A stretch of DNA of 64,000 nt from assembly GCF_052156635.1 (NCBI RefSeq), contig NZ_JBQKUO010000001.1, positions 434,001 through 498,000 on the forward strand, given 5' to 3'. Position 1 is the first letter of the stretch; each line of letters begins with the position of its first letter. This DNA comes from Nitrospina sp052156635 (GTDB lineage Bacteria; Nitrospinota; Nitrospinia; Nitrospinales; Nitrospinaceae). Positions 1 through 8,721 of the stretch are shown here, piece after piece. The translations under genes and the position numbers were made by a program. The notes beneath the pieces are model-generated. The model had not been told where the DNA came from. It worked only from the letters and a program-made list of their open reading frames with translations, and made no database searches.

Positions 1-57
1 TTTGTTGCCCTGGCCCTCGGCCAGGTCGCTGGTTTTGCAGACTTTATATTTGGCCAT
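1..57 (-). CDS. Rieske-type [2Fe-2S] ferredoxin, N-terminal fragment (runs off the window)
   Basis: Only the first 19 codons are inside the window. They read MAKYKVCKTSDLAEGQGNK, which resembles the first beta strand and turn of small Rieske ferredoxins (the K-V-C-K-x-S-D-L-x-E-G pattern). The iron-binding CxH motifs would lie outside, so the assignment rests on the N-terminus alone. The ATG is at 57; no strong ribosome binding site is visible upstream. It is divergent from the DUF1566 gene that starts at 161, so the 100 bases between them probably hold both promoters. Confidence 0.5.
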   Translation of the reverse strand, partial: MAKYKVCKTSDLAEGQGNK

Positions 58-160
58 GACGTACGTTCATCCCGTAAAGATGGGTTGGGTAATAGAAATT
101 CCATTTGCATTTCTTCCGTATGATATACAATCCGGGGGGACCAATTGAAGAGGGGGTTGC

Positions 161-778
161 ATGAAACCTGTACAATCAACAGGGCTGAAGCGGAGGGATT
201 TCTTTAAAAACCGGTCGTGGCCTTTTTTTGCCGTGCTGTTTGCCGGAACCCTGGGCATGGCATCAGCCGACGCCGCCGATCCCAGTCATTACATTCAGGA
301 CAAACCCTTCGAAGCGCCCCCATACGTGCCTCCCCCTCCCCCGCCACCCCAAACCCATTTCTCCGACAACGGTGACGGGACCCTCACCGACGCCAATGGG
401 TTGATGTGGACGCAAAAGGACAGCTACGCCGATCTCGGCCACTGCGTCAACTGGCAGGATGCCTTCAAATACGTGCAAAGCCTCAAGACGGGCGGCCACG
501 CCGACTGGCGCATGCCCACCATCCAGGAGTTGGCCACCATCTACGACGACACCAAGGAAAACGTGCTGGCGTGGGACAAGGATCCGACAAACCCGCTCCA
601 CCTGGACAAAAAGTTTGCACCGGGCGCAGCGTACTGGTACTGGTCCAGCGAAAAGGAAGAGACGAAACTGACCGATTGTTGCGCCCGCTCCATGTACTTC
701 CCACGCGGCCTGGTCAACGTGCGCCGGTTGTCGTTCTGCCAGAACGGCGGCGTCCGCGCGGTTCGCAACGCAGATTAG
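161..778 (+). CDS. Exported DUF1566 (Lcl C-terminal domain) protein
   Basis: A 205-residue exported protein. The N-terminus carries RRDFFK, close to the Tat twin-arginine consensus, then a hydrophobic stretch ending near ASADAAD at about residue 40. A short proline-rich segment (around residues 52-63) follows. The rest is a DUF1566 domain: DNGDGTLTDANGLMW at its start, then WRMPTIQEL, and the late Y-W-S-S and V-R-A-V-R elements. Such domains are often secreted or surface bound and their activity is unknown. The start at 161 is preceded by AGGGGG at a good distance. The stop overlaps the stop of the convergent histidine kinase gene by 4 bases. Confidence 0.8.
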   Translation: MKPVQSTGLKRRDFFKNRSWPFFAVLFAGTLGMASADAADPSHYIQDKPFEAPPYVPPPPPPPQTHFSDNGDGTLTDANGLMWTQKDSYADLGHCVNWQDAFKYVQSLKTGGHADWRMPTIQELATIYDDTKENVLAWDKDPTNPLHLDKKFAPGAAYWYWSSEKEETKLTDCCARSMYFPRGLVNVRRLSFCQNGGVRAVRNAD

Positions 779-2577
779 GTTTTCTCCACCGCGCGTCCGG
801 CATCTCCCACCGGCAGGTGGATGTGGAACACACTGCCCTCGCCCACCTTGCTCTTCACGCTCACCTTTCCTCCGTGCGCCTGTGCAATGTGCTTGACGAT
901 CGCCAGCCCCAGCCCGGTCCCACCCATCTGTCTGCTTCGGGCCTTGTCCACACGGTAAAACCGTTCGAACAGCCGCGGCAGGTGTTCGCTCTCGATGCCG
1001 CGTCCCTGGTCCTTCACCGACACCACCACCTGCTGGTGTGCGGCCGCGGCGGCCACACGGACCGTGGTGTCTTCCCCGCTGTACTTGATGGCGTTGTCCA
1101 CCAGGTTCACCACCGCCTGTTCCATGAGAGGTGGGTTGAGCGCCACCTTGAGTTCCGGATCGCAGTCGAGCTCGATGACGATGTTTTTCTCCAGGGCCCG
1201 CGCATTGCACTGCTGGATTGCGGTCTCCAGAAGCTGCCGCAGTCCCGTTTCCTTGATGACGATGCCTTCCCTTTCCGAATCCTGCTCGATGCGCGACAGG
1301 CTGAGCAGGTCGTCGATAATGGCATTCAGACGATCGGCCTGCCTGGCGACGATCTGTAAAAACCGATCGGCATTGTCCGGTTCGTTCAACGCGCCGCTGA
1401 GCAGCGTTTCCACGAAACCCTTGATGGATGTGATGGGCGTGCGCAACTCGTGCGACACATTGGCAACGAAATCGCGCCGCATGTTTTCCAGTCGGCGCAG
1501 GCGGGTGACGTCGTTGAGCACGATGACCGCGCCGATGGTGGTGTCGCCCGCATCCTTGAGCACCGTGCCCACCGCCTGCAAATACCATTCGTTGTCCGGC
1601 CGGTCGAGCACCAGGTCGCTTTCCACCGGCTCCCTGCTTTTGAGCGCTTTTCGAATGAACTGCTGAATCTGTGAATGGCGGAACACCTCCGGCACACTCC
1701 TCCCCTGCGCATCTTCCACCCGCACCTCCAGGAACTCCGCCGCCGACTGGTTGATGCTGATGATGGCCTCGTCGCTGTCCACGGCAATAACTCCCTCCAC
1801 CATGCTGGCGAGAATCGCCTCCTGTTCGTTGTGCTGGGCGGTGATGGTGCGGATGCGGTCGTCCAGCTGCGCCGCCATGGTGTTGAGGGCGTCAGCCAGG
1901 TTGTCGATGTCCTGCGGTCCTTCCACATGAATGCGCGAACGCAGGTCACCGCTGGCGAACCGTTCGGCGTGTTCCTTCATCGCGAGCAAAGGACGGCTGA
2001 TGCGCCGCGACACGAACAGGCTGATGGGCGTGGCAATGAGCGCGATGACGAGGCCCGCCAGTGCGATCTTGTAGGTGATGCCTTCCAGCGTTTCATGAAT
2101 GAGCGTGAGCGGCAGGGCCGTGCGCACCACGCCGGTCACCTGTCCGTTATGGCGATACGGCACGGCAACATACATCAGTTCTTCCTTAACGGTATGGCTG
2201 TAACGTTGCGACGAACCGTGCCCGCCCTTCAGCGCCTTCACCACTTCCGGCCGCGTGGCATGATTGTCCATCTGCGACGGGTCGCGGTGCGAGTCCGCGA
2301 TCACGTTGCCCTTCACGGTGATGACGGTCACCCGCATGCCGCCTGCGCGGCTCAGTTCATCCGCCAGTTGACGCAGGCGATTGTGGTTCCCGGACCGGAA
2401 CAGGTCCCGCGTCTGCGTGCGGACCAGGTTGGCGCGCGCTTCCAGGTCCTGAAAGGTTCGTTCGTACAAAAAATCATGGAGGGAGCTTAAGGAGTACCAG
2501 CCGATGGCGCCAAGCGCGATGAACGTAAGAAGGAGGTAGGAGAGGTAGATCTGGTGATGGAGGGTTTTGTTGATCAT
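775..2577 (-). CDS. phoR: PhoR-type sensor histidine kinase
   Basis: A 600-residue membrane sensor kinase. The order is TM1 (about 8-30), a periplasmic sensor, TM2 (about 165-185), HAMP, a PAS domain (about 240-350), HisKA with phospho-acceptor His376 in SHELRTP, and HATPase_c with N-box VVNLVDNAIKYS, DQGRGI and GGTGLGLAIVKHI. It would autophosphorylate and pass phosphate to the regulator encoded just upstream. The ATG at 2577 overlaps the regulator's stop in an ATGA, so translation is coupled. The frame stays open upstream to 3681 but that part is a shadow of the regulator. PhoR is the best match by domain order; the signal cannot be read from sequence. Confidence 0.85.
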   Translation of the reverse strand: MINKTLHHQIYLSYLLLTFIALGAIGWYSLSSLHDFLYERTFQDLEARANLVRTQTRDLFRSGNHNRLRQLADELSRAGGMRVTVITVKGNVIADSHRDPSQMDNHATRPEVVKALKGGHGSSQRYSHTVKEELMYVAVPYRHNGQVTGVVRTALPLTLIHETLEGITYKIALAGLVIALIATPISLFVSRRISRPLLAMKEHAERFASGDLRSRIHVEGPQDIDNLADALNTMAAQLDDRIRTITAQHNEQEAILASMVEGVIAVDSDEAIISINQSAAEFLEVRVEDAQGRSVPEVFRHSQIQQFIRKALKSREPVESDLVLDRPDNEWYLQAVGTVLKDAGDTTIGAVIVLNDVTRLRRLENMRRDFVANVSHELRTPITSIKGFVETLLSGALNEPDNADRFLQIVARQADRLNAIIDDLLSLSRIEQDSEREGIVIKETGLRQLLETAIQQCNARALEKNIVIELDCDPELKVALNPPLMEQAVVNLVDNAIKYSGEDTTVRVAAAAAHQQVVVSVKDQGRGIESEHLPRLFERFYRVDKARSRQMGGTGLGLAIVKHIAQAHGGKVSVKSKVGEGSVFHIHLPVGDAGRAVEKT

Positions 2578-3272
2578 GCGTCGTCTTGAAAACGGTATCC
2601 CACCCCGCGCACCGTCTCGATGTAGTCGGCGCAGTCGCCCAGCTTCTTGCGCAGGCCGACGATCTGGAAATCGACCGAGCGGTCGGTCACCGCGTGGTCC
2701 TCGCCGCGGATGGCATCGACCAGCTGCCCGCGCGTGAACACCCAGCCGGGGCGCGACGCCAGGATTTGCAGGATGCGGAACTCGGTGAACGTGAGGTCGA
2801 GTTTCTGGCCCTTCACCTTGGCTTCGTGACGGCCGGGGTGGATGCTGAGGTCCTTCACCGTGAGGACGCCGTCCGGGTCGGCGGGCTTCGCGGCCTCGCC
2901 CCGGCGCCGCAGGACGGCGCGCACGCGGCTGATAAAAATTTTCGGGCTGAAGGGTTTGGTGACGTAATCGTCCGCACCCATCTCCAGGCCCGTCACCACG
3001 TCGCTTTCCTCGCCCTTGGCGGTGACCATGATGATGGGGATGTCGCGCAGGGCGGCGTCGGTTTTGATCGAGCGGCAGACATTGAGGCCGTCGATGCCCG
3101 GCAGCATGAGGTCGAGCACCACCAGGTCCGGCGCCTCCTTCTCCACCTGCTTGAGCGCCTTCTCGCCCGTGTCGACGCAGGTGACCTGAAACGCCTCGCG
3201 CGACAGGTTGTAACGGATCAGTTCCTGAATGTCTTCCTCGTCCTCCACCACCAGTATCTTTTCTGCGGTCAT
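2574..3272 (-). CDS. phoB: PhoB-type response regulator (OmpR family)
   Basis: A 232-residue regulator. The receiver domain (1-120) has the acidic pair E10-D11, phospho-acceptor Asp54 in VVLDLMLPG and the conserved lysine in YVTKPFSP. A winged-helix DNA-binding domain follows (about 140-232), ending YIETVRGVGYRF, typical of OmpR/PhoB proteins. I chose the ATG at 3272 because GGAGG lies 6 bases before it; an upstream ATG at 3296 has no such site. It forms a two-component system with the kinase at 775-2577. PhoB controls phosphate starvation genes in many bacteria, but other OmpR-family roles are possible. Confidence 0.88.
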   Translation of the reverse strand: MTAEKILVVEDEEDIQELIRYNLSREAFQVTCVDTGEKALKQVEKEAPDLVVLDLMLPGIDGLNVCRSIKTDAALRDIPIIMVTAKGEESDVVTGLEMGADDYVTKPFSPKIFISRVRAVLRRRGEAAKPADPDGVLTVKDLSIHPGRHEAKVKGQKLDLTFTEFRILQILASRPGWVFTRGQLVDAIRGEDHAVTDRSVDFQIVGLRKKLGDCADYIETVRGVGYRFQDDA

Positions 3273-3383
3273 GCGACCCTCCAAAAATCGTTTCATATCG
3301 TACCATTAAACGGCCGCCGTGTTTGAATCCGGTGAGCGTTTTGTTTGGATGTGTGGAGATTGAACGAGACGGGCGCGAGGGTT

Positions 3384-4007
3384 TTATAAGGAAGGCTTTT
3401 TGGCTGTACCCAGGTAGCAGTAGGTAAACAGTTTGGGGCCATCCAGATAAAAGTTGTCGCACTGGTGGAGGGTGAAGCCGGAGTCTTCGATGAGTTTTGC
3501 GATGGGGCGGTTGACGTGGCAGCCGCCGGCGATGCATTTCTGGATGGGATTCCAGCGGTCCTGCCAGCGGGCGATGCCGGGATCGGGGTCGCGTCCATGT
3601 TCCAGAAAATGATACGCCCCGCCGGGTTTGAGCACGCGTTGGAATTCCTTGAGCGCGGCGGGGGCGTCCGCAATGGTGCACAGGGTGAAGGTGGTGACGA
3701 CGGCGTCCACCGACTGATCCGGCAGGTCGATGACGCCGTTTTCTTTTAGAGCGACGAACTCGACGGGGAACGGCGCAGGGCGGATGCGTTTGGCCGCCAA
3801 CTTACGCGCCACGCGGGAGGGATCGAGCGCGTACAATTTACTCACCGCGTCGGAGTAAAACGGCAGGTTGAGTCCGGAACCGAAGCCCACCTCCAGCACG
3901 ACACCCTGCGCGCCTGCAACCGTTTGCTGACGCACCGCGTGAAAGCGTTCCGCCGACAGCACCCAGTCGATGCCGCGCGGCAGGATGTGTTCCTCGTAAA
4001 ATCCCAT
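3384..4007 (-). CDS. Class I SAM-dependent methyltransferase (type 11)
   Basis: A 207-residue Rossmann-fold methyltransferase. Motif I is VLEVGFGSGLN (about 37-47), the acidic end of strand 2 is YALDPS, motif II is SVDAVVTTFTLC, and motif III is RVLKPGGAYHFLEHG. The ATG at 4007 follows GAGGGATC. The end YLGTAKK and the Cys-rich CIAGGCH stretch recall small methyltransferases of the METTL7/UbiE-like type; the substrate cannot be named. It lies 40 bases behind the redoxin gene and about 110 bases before the response regulator, all on the minus strand, so these four genes may be one operon. Confidence 0.8.
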   Translation of the reverse strand: MGFYEEHILPRGIDWVLSAERFHAVRQQTVAGAQGVVLEVGFGSGLNLPFYSDAVSKLYALDPSRVARKLAAKRIRPAPFPVEFVALKENGVIDLPDQSVDAVVTTFTLCTIADAPAALKEFQRVLKPGGAYHFLEHGRDPDPGIARWQDRWNPIQKCIAGGCHVNRPIAKLIEDSGFTLHQCDNFYLDGPKLFTYCYLGTAKKPSL

Positions 4008-4047
4008 GATCCCTCAATACCCGCGGCGCGGCATTGCGGTTTCCCGT

Positions 4048-4779
4048 TCAACCGGCGCGGGCTTCCGTGGTGGGTTGAGGCCGGTGGGTTTCCTCCTGAC
4101 GCCGGCCCTGCTGTTCCACCACCTGGTGGTTCTTGAGCAGGCGCGGGATGGATTTCGCCAGGTCCCAGAAGGCCAGCCTGCCTCCCCGCGCCAGCACGCG
4201 GTACATGGTGTACGGCGTGGGGAAGTCGGGTCCGTACAGGTCCCGGTGCCGCACACTCGTGAAGTCGCCGGACTGGAGAATCTCCTCCACCTTGTCCGGG
4301 TGATTCCAGTTGCAGCGAAAGATGACCGTGCCATCGGCGTTGATGACGTACACCATGTTGGGAAAGCCGCCCAGCTTCTGATGCGTGTTGCCGTCGAGAT
4401 CGTCGACCAGGATCTGCCGCTTCTCGCCGTCTTTTTCCGCCACCATGCCCGCACAGCGGCGCTTGTCCTCGATGTCCTTATGTTCGTGCAACTCCTCGCC
4501 GGGGTGCGCCTCGCGCACGTAGAGGGTGAGGAACTTGACGTCCGGGTAGTCGCGCGCGAGCCGGTTCATCGGCCGGATCTCCTGCACGTAGATGGGGCAG
4601 GTGACGCTACCCGTCTCCAGCACCACCGGCCGGCCGCGAAAATCCGACAGCCGCACCGGCCTGCCTTCGAGGTCGGTCACCGAAATATCGGGAATGGTCT
4701 CACCGGGTCTGGGTCCGGGAAACTCTGAAAAATCGTAATATTCGTGGGAAAAGCGGGGGTAGTTGTAGGCCGTGTCCAT
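4048..4779 (-). CDS. Iodothyronine deiodinase-like thioredoxin-fold protein
   Basis: A 243-residue redoxin. A thioredoxin-fold core starts PGETIPDISVTDLEG and has a single active-site cysteine, C61 in GSVTCPIY, where animal deiodinases have selenocysteine. The later blocks YVREAHPGE, ILVDDLDGNT and GGFPNMVYVIN match the same family in order. There is no CxxC, so the chemistry is more like a 1-Cys redoxin. The codon for C61 is a normal TGC. The ATG at 4779 has AGGAGG 7 bases upstream, which decides against a longer start at 4821. Bacterial members have no proven substrate. The last 25 residues are polar and probably disordered. Confidence 0.75.
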   Translation of the reverse strand: MDTAYNYPRFSHEYYDFSEFPGPRPGETIPDISVTDLEGRPVRLSDFRGRPVVLETGSVTCPIYVQEIRPMNRLARDYPDVKFLTLYVREAHPGEELHEHKDIEDKRRCAGMVAEKDGEKRQILVDDLDGNTHQKLGGFPNMVYVINADGTVIFRCNWNHPDKVEEILQSGDFTSVRHRDLYGPDFPTPYTMYRVLARGGRLAFWDLAKSIPRLLKNHQVVEQQGRRQEETHRPQPTTEARAG

Positions 4780-4927
4780 GGAAGACCTCCTGATTCCGGC
4801 CCGCGGCCGCGCCGGAGGCAAACCCGGGCGCCGCGAATCCGATTGAACGATGCCTTTTCTTTTTCGGAAGTCGGGTTATATTGGTAAGGATTTCATTTTT
4901 TCTTTCCAATTTCAAGGAGGGGCGGCG

Positions 4928-5482
4928 ATGGGCACCTGGCAGAGGATCAAGAAAACGATGACGGTGGGACTGGTATTGCTGGCCGGGTGGGGGCTCGCCC
5001 TGCCCGCCTGGGCGGAAATGGACCCCGCCAAGAAACGCGACATCCAGACACTGATGGAGGTGTCCGGCACCATCGAGAGCCTCAAGCAGTTCCGTCCGCT
5101 GATGCTCCAGAGTTATTCCAATATCCTGAAAACGGCGTACAAGGACCAGAACCTCCCGCAGGGATTCTGGGACGAGTTCATGAACACGATCATCACCGAC
5201 GCCGATCTCGAAAGCCTGGTGGACGAAATCCTGCCGATCTACGACCAGAACTTCACACACGATGAAATCCGCGAACTGATCGAGGCATTCCGCACGCCCG
5301 CCTACCGCAAATGGGTGCAGCGGTTGCCGACGATGATGCAGGCGTCGTCCGAGGCCGGGCGGAATTGGGGTCGAAGCCTGGCCCAGTCGGGCGTCATTCA
5401 GCAGAGGCTGGAAAATCTGAAAATGAAATACAACCTGGGGGAGCCCAGCGAGGGCGCACCGCAGGGCGGCGGCATGCGTTGA
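4928..5482 (+). CDS. Exported DUF2059 protein
   Basis: A 184-residue periplasmic protein. A Sec signal peptide (hydrophobic TVGLVLLAGWGLALPAWA, cut near residue 35) precedes an all-helical region. The block F-T-H-D-E-I-R-E-L-I-E-A-F-R-T-P-A-Y-R-K is the DUF2059 signature, and the preceding residues 60-130 fit the helical repeat of that family. The function is unknown. The ATG at 4928 is chosen because AAGGAGG lies just upstream; an earlier in-frame ATG at 4850 lacks a site and would add a poor N-terminus. The tail (GEPSEGAPQGGGMR) is Gly-rich. It is alone, with the tRNA operon facing it. Confidence 0.75.
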   Translation: MGTWQRIKKTMTVGLVLLAGWGLALPAWAEMDPAKKRDIQTLMEVSGTIESLKQFRPLMLQSYSNILKTAYKDQNLPQGFWDEFMNTIITDADLESLVDEILPIYDQNFTHDEIRELIEAFRTPAYRKWVQRLPTMMQASSEAGRNWGRSLAQSGVIQQRLENLKMKYNLGEPSEGAPQGGGMR

Positions 5483-5516
5483 TGAGGGAAGGTTCCTCCG
5501 GACGGGAACCGCAGAC

Positions 5517-5554
5517 AAAAAAAATCGCCCGATTCGTCAACTGAAAATCGGGCG
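5517..5554 (-). terminator. Rho-independent terminator of the tRNA operon
   Basis: A perfect 9-bp stem (5526-5534 with 5546-5554, arms CGCCCGATT and AATCGGGCG) is followed on the minus strand by a run of seven U. It sits just after tRNA-Asp in the minus direction. There is no T run on the plus side, so it does not serve the DUF2059 gene. Confidence 0.8.
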
Positions 5555-5589
5555 TCCGGCTGGGCCGTGTTCACGGCCTGCAGAAAAAA

Positions 5590-5666
<77 letters not shown>

Positions 5667-5798
5667 GCTCTGGTGTCGTGGGGGGACGGGCCTTGTCCCC
5701 GGGTACTGCATGTCACAAGAATCCGGCGGCGGGAAAAATGGCGGCGGAAGGTGGATTCGGCACCCTTTTCCGGCCCCCGTCCCGGATTGCAAAAAAAA

Positions 5799-5874
5799 TG
5801 GTGGGCTGAACAGGGCTCGAACCTGTGACCCTCGGCTTGTAAGGCCGATGCTCTCCCAGCTGAGCTATCAGCCC
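5799..5874 (-). tRNA. tRNA-Val (UAC)
   Basis: A 76-nt cloverleaf with acceptor GGGCUGA pairing UCAGCCC, discriminator A and encoded CCA. The anticodon loop CUUACAA gives UAC. It is the first gene of a two-tRNA transcript driven from the promoter at 5922-5950. Confidence 0.96.
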
Positions 5875-5921
5875 ACGCTATGTTCCGGAATCATAACAAA
5901 AAATCCGTGCAAGAGGCTAGG

Positions 5922-5950
5922 AGTATATTCACCCCTTGAGTTTCTGTCAA
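5922..5950 (-). promoter_or_regulatory. Sigma-70 promoter of the tRNA-Val/tRNA-Asp operon
   Basis: On the minus strand TTGACA (5945-5950) and TATACT (5922-5927) are separated by exactly 17 bases. The start of transcription would fall about 40 bases before tRNA-Val. This is a near-consensus sigma-70 promoter, as expected for tRNA genes. Confidence 0.85.
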
Positions 5951-6014
5951 GGTAATTGCACGGCAAACCAAACGCACATTCCACCGGGTCCGGTCCGCCA
6001 TTTTTGCAAAACGA

Positions 6015-6043
6015 TTGACACCCTCCCAGACGGGCTTTAAAAT
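6015..6043 (+). promoter_or_regulatory. Sigma-70 promoter of the GAF-mreB operon
   Basis: TTGACA (6015-6020) and TAAAAT (6038-6043) are separated by 17 bases. It points to the GAF-domain gene and leaves an untranslated leader of about 175 bases if the start at 6228 is right. Confidence 0.8.
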
Positions 6044-6227
6044 ATTTATTTTAAATGGGTTATTGCAATCCAGGGCCACCTGAAACTGCGGACCGCCTTC
6101 CCAAAACCTGTTTTTTTTAACGCCGTCGGGTTCCGGAAAAATGCGGTCCGGGCTTTTGAACGGTGTCGAGTATCCAACACACTTCGTGACGGCGCGCCGC
6201 CCGCGCCGACGGGAACAAACCTGCGTC

Positions 6228-7634
6228 ATGGCCACCGACAATCCACTGAACAACCTGATGGACATCATCTGCAACCTTGCCGATGCCTACACTGCGGCGC
6301 TGTTTGTCCTGCAACCGGATGCGGAAACCCTGACGCTCCGCGTGCATCAGTCGTTGAGCCCCCAGATTAAAATAGACGCGTCGTTCAAAATCGGACAGGG
6401 CCTGCTGGGCCGGGCGGCGTTCGACCTGAAACCGCTGGTCAAAGACTTCTCCCAGGAAGCCGCGCCGAAGCTGGAGCTCTACCGCAGGAAAGAGGATCTG
6501 AAATCCCTGTGGGCGATCCCGTTGATGGATGACGATGCCTTGAAGGGAATCCTGTACATCGACTCCAAGGAGCAGTACCGCGTGCCCACCAAGGTGCAGA
6601 AGATGATGACACCCCTCACCAGCCAGTTGTTGTGGCACCTGGAGCAGGAGACCGCACCGGTCTCGTTTGCGGGCGAGCCCGCGGATTTCGCAGCGCTCCT
6701 CAAGTGGTGCCGTTTCCTGGCGGAATCGCCGGACCTGCGGGCGTTGAGCGAGCGCTTCGTGCACATTCCGAAAAACATCATGCAGATGGACGCCCTCGCC
6801 GTCGTGTGGTTCGACGAAAACGGCGACGGACGCCTCGCCGCCTCGCGGGGCTGGGGTGCGGGCCTCAAGGACCTGCCGCTGGAACTGGGCACGGGCATCT
6901 GTGGACAGGCGGCGAAGTCCGGAAGCCCCGTTTTGATCGGCGATACCAGAAACCGTCCCTTCGTGTTGTTCGCCAAAAACGAAAACGTCGGTGCGTTCTC
7001 ATCCATTCTCGCCGTGCCGATAAACTTCAGGCGCGACCCCGCCGGCGTGGTCCTCTGCGCCACCCAGCGTGTGGGCGGCCTGCAACCGGTGGACCTGGGG
7101 CGGCTGTTGTGGATGACCACCTTCGCCCTGCAATCCCCGGCGCTCGGCGCACAGGAAAGAGAAGACCCGCCAGCCCGGCGGTATCTGCACACGCCGCATT
7201 TCGCCGCCGTTCAGTCGGTCAGCGTGGAAGACGAAATCTTCAGTCCCGACCGCACGATCAGTATGCTGAGCATTCATTTCACCAACCTCGACGGCCTCGC
7301 CCGCAAGCAGGGATTCGAAGCCAGCGAGACCATTTTGAACGAAGCCGCCACGCGCCTGGCCCCGGTCCTGCCCCAGCCCAAGCTGCTCTTCAAGGCGGGG
7401 GAGACGACCCTGGCCGCGCTGCTGGTCAACGTGGATGGCGAACAGGCCCTGGCGCTGGAGCCGGAAATCCTGCAGGCGCTGGGAGAGCCCGTCTTTTCCA
7501 GCGGCGACACCCTGTACCGTCCGGATCTGGAATTCGGAATATCCGCTTATCCCGAGGACGGCGATCACCTGACCGCGTTGCTGGTGTCTTCCCTCACCCG
7601 CATCGCCCCCACCGGAGACAACGTGCATGCCTAG
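6228..7634 (+). CDS. Tandem GAF-domain protein with a C-terminal GGDEF-like remnant
   Basis: About 468 residues, no membrane segment. A first GAF domain (about 1-140) contains FKIGQGLLGRAAF and LWAIPLMDDDALKGILYIDS. A second (about 160-300) contains LPLELGTGICGQAAKSG and ILAVPINFRRDPAGVVLCA. The C-terminal 130 residues look like a GGDEF-type fold without GGDEF residues (ISAYPEDGDHLTALL is its usual end), so diguanylate cyclase activity is unlikely. GAF domains bind small molecules or mediate contacts. The frame is open back to an ATG at 6141, but the extra N-terminus is Arg-rich and unlike GAF starts, so ATG 6228 is preferred with caution. It overlaps mreB by 8 bases. Confidence 0.7.
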   Translation: MATDNPLNNLMDIICNLADAYTAALFVLQPDAETLTLRVHQSLSPQIKIDASFKIGQGLLGRAAFDLKPLVKDFSQEAAPKLELYRRKEDLKSLWAIPLMDDDALKGILYIDSKEQYRVPTKVQKMMTPLTSQLLWHLEQETAPVSFAGEPADFAALLKWCRFLAESPDLRALSERFVHIPKNIMQMDALAVVWFDENGDGRLAASRGWGAGLKDLPLELGTGICGQAAKSGSPVLIGDTRNRPFVLFAKNENVGAFSSILAVPINFRRDPAGVVLCATQRVGGLQPVDLGRLLWMTTFALQSPALGAQEREDPPARRYLHTPHFAAVQSVSVEDEIFSPDRTISMLSIHFTNLDGLARKQGFEASETILNEAATRLAPVLPQPKLLFKAGETTLAALLVNVDGEQALALEPEILQALGEPVFSSGDTLYRPDLEFGISAYPEDGDHLTALLVSSLTRIAPTGDNVHA

Positions 7635-8667
7635 TTTATGGAGTCATCTCGTCAACCTGTTCACTTCGGACGTCGCCATGGACCTGGGCACGGCCAACAC
7701 GCTGGTGTACGTACGGAACCAGGGCATCCTGCTCAACGAGCCGTCCATTGTCGCCGTCAGCAGCAACGGCGCGGGGGTTCAGCAGGTGGAGGCGGTGGGG
7801 CTGGAGGCCAAGCGCATGTATGGCCGGACCCACGCGAAATTGCAGGCCATCCGCCCGATGAAGGACGGCGTCATCGCCGACTTCGAGGTCACCAACAAGA
7901 TGATTTCGTACTTCATCAAAAAAGTGCTGACCAATTACCGGCTGGTGAAGCCACGTATGGTGGTGGGCATCCCGACCTGCATCACGCAGGTGGAGAAAAA
8001 AGCCGTCATCGACGCCGCCCTTCTTTCCGGCGTGCGCGAAGTGTACCTGGTGGAAGAACCCATGGCCGCGGCCATCGGCGTGGGCATTCCGGTGCATCTG
8101 CCGGAGGGCAACATGGTGATCGACATCGGCGGCGGCACCTCCGATGTGGCGGTGACGTGTCTCTCCGCCATCGCCTACGGCGAGTCCATCCGCCTGGGCG
8201 GCGACGAGATGGACGAGGCCATCCAGCGCTACATGCGCCTCCAGCATCACCTCAACGTCGGTATCTTCGAGGCCGAGCGCGTGAAGATCGCCGTCGGCAG
8301 TGCGTATCCCCAACCCAAACCGCTGACCACGCAGGTACGCGGTCTGAACGTGAAGACCGGTGTGCCGACATCCATCCTGGTCAACGACGAGGAAATCCGT
8401 GAAGCATTGAAGGAACCGCTGGGGGCCATCACCGGCGCGGTGCTGAGAGCATTGGAGAAAACCCCGCCGGAGCTTTCCGGCGACATCTACACCAACGGCC
8501 TGTACCTGACCGGCGGCGGCGCCCTGATCCGCGGCCTGGACAAACTGCTGGAAGAAACCACCAGCCTCAAGGTCAACCAGCCGGAAGACCCCCTGCTCAG
8601 CATCGTGAAAGGCGCGGGGAAGGTCATCGACCAGTTCCGTGAGTTGAGAAAAGTTTGCATCAACTGA
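7627..8667 (+). CDS. mreB: Rod-shape determining protein MreB
   Basis: A 346-residue actin-like ATPase that polymerises under the inner membrane and guides peptidoglycan elongation. The phosphate-1 motif is AMDLGTANTLVYV (17-29), the phosphate-2 motif is MVIDIGGGTSDVAV, and the adenosine motif is LYLTGGGALIRGLDKLL. EEPMAAAIGVG is also typical. Length matches the family. The start lies inside the end of the GAF-domain gene, so the two are translationally coupled. mreC and mreD, the usual partners, are not next to it. An odd feature for mreB is this upstream sensor-like partner. Confidence 0.95.
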   Translation: MPSLWSHLVNLFTSDVAMDLGTANTLVYVRNQGILLNEPSIVAVSSNGAGVQQVEAVGLEAKRMYGRTHAKLQAIRPMKDGVIADFEVTNKMISYFIKKVLTNYRLVKPRMVVGIPTCITQVEKKAVIDAALLSGVREVYLVEEPMAAAIGVGIPVHLPEGNMVIDIGGGTSDVAVTCLSAIAYGESIRLGGDEMDEAIQRYMRLQHHLNVGIFEAERVKIAVGSAYPQPKPLTTQVRGLNVKTGVPTSILVNDEEIREALKEPLGAITGAVLRALEKTPPELSGDIYTNGLYLTGGGALIRGLDKLLEETTSLKVNQPEDPLLSIVKGAGKVIDQFRELRKVCIN

Positions 8668-8684
8668 ACCCCGTTTGGTATACA
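8655..8684 (+). promoter_or_regulatory. Likely promoter of the small Fe-S gene cluster
   Basis: TTGCAT (8655-8660), an 18-base spacer and TATACA (8679-8684), with TG one base before the -10 element (extended -10). It starts within the end of mreB and would serve the gene at 8722. Confidence 0.45.
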
Positions 8685-8721
8685 ATGGCCTCGAACCTGC
8701 TGAAAAACGGTGAGATCGTTG

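Noticed and set aside
775..3681. A 968-residue open frame covering the kinase and regulator region on the minus strand
   Set aside because: Only its last 600 codons are a kinase; the rest is the regulator region read in another frame. The ATG at 2577 overlaps the regulator stop.
4597..4599. Selenocysteine in the deiodinase-like protein
   Set aside because: The active-site codon is TGC, a normal Cys; there is no in-frame TGA.
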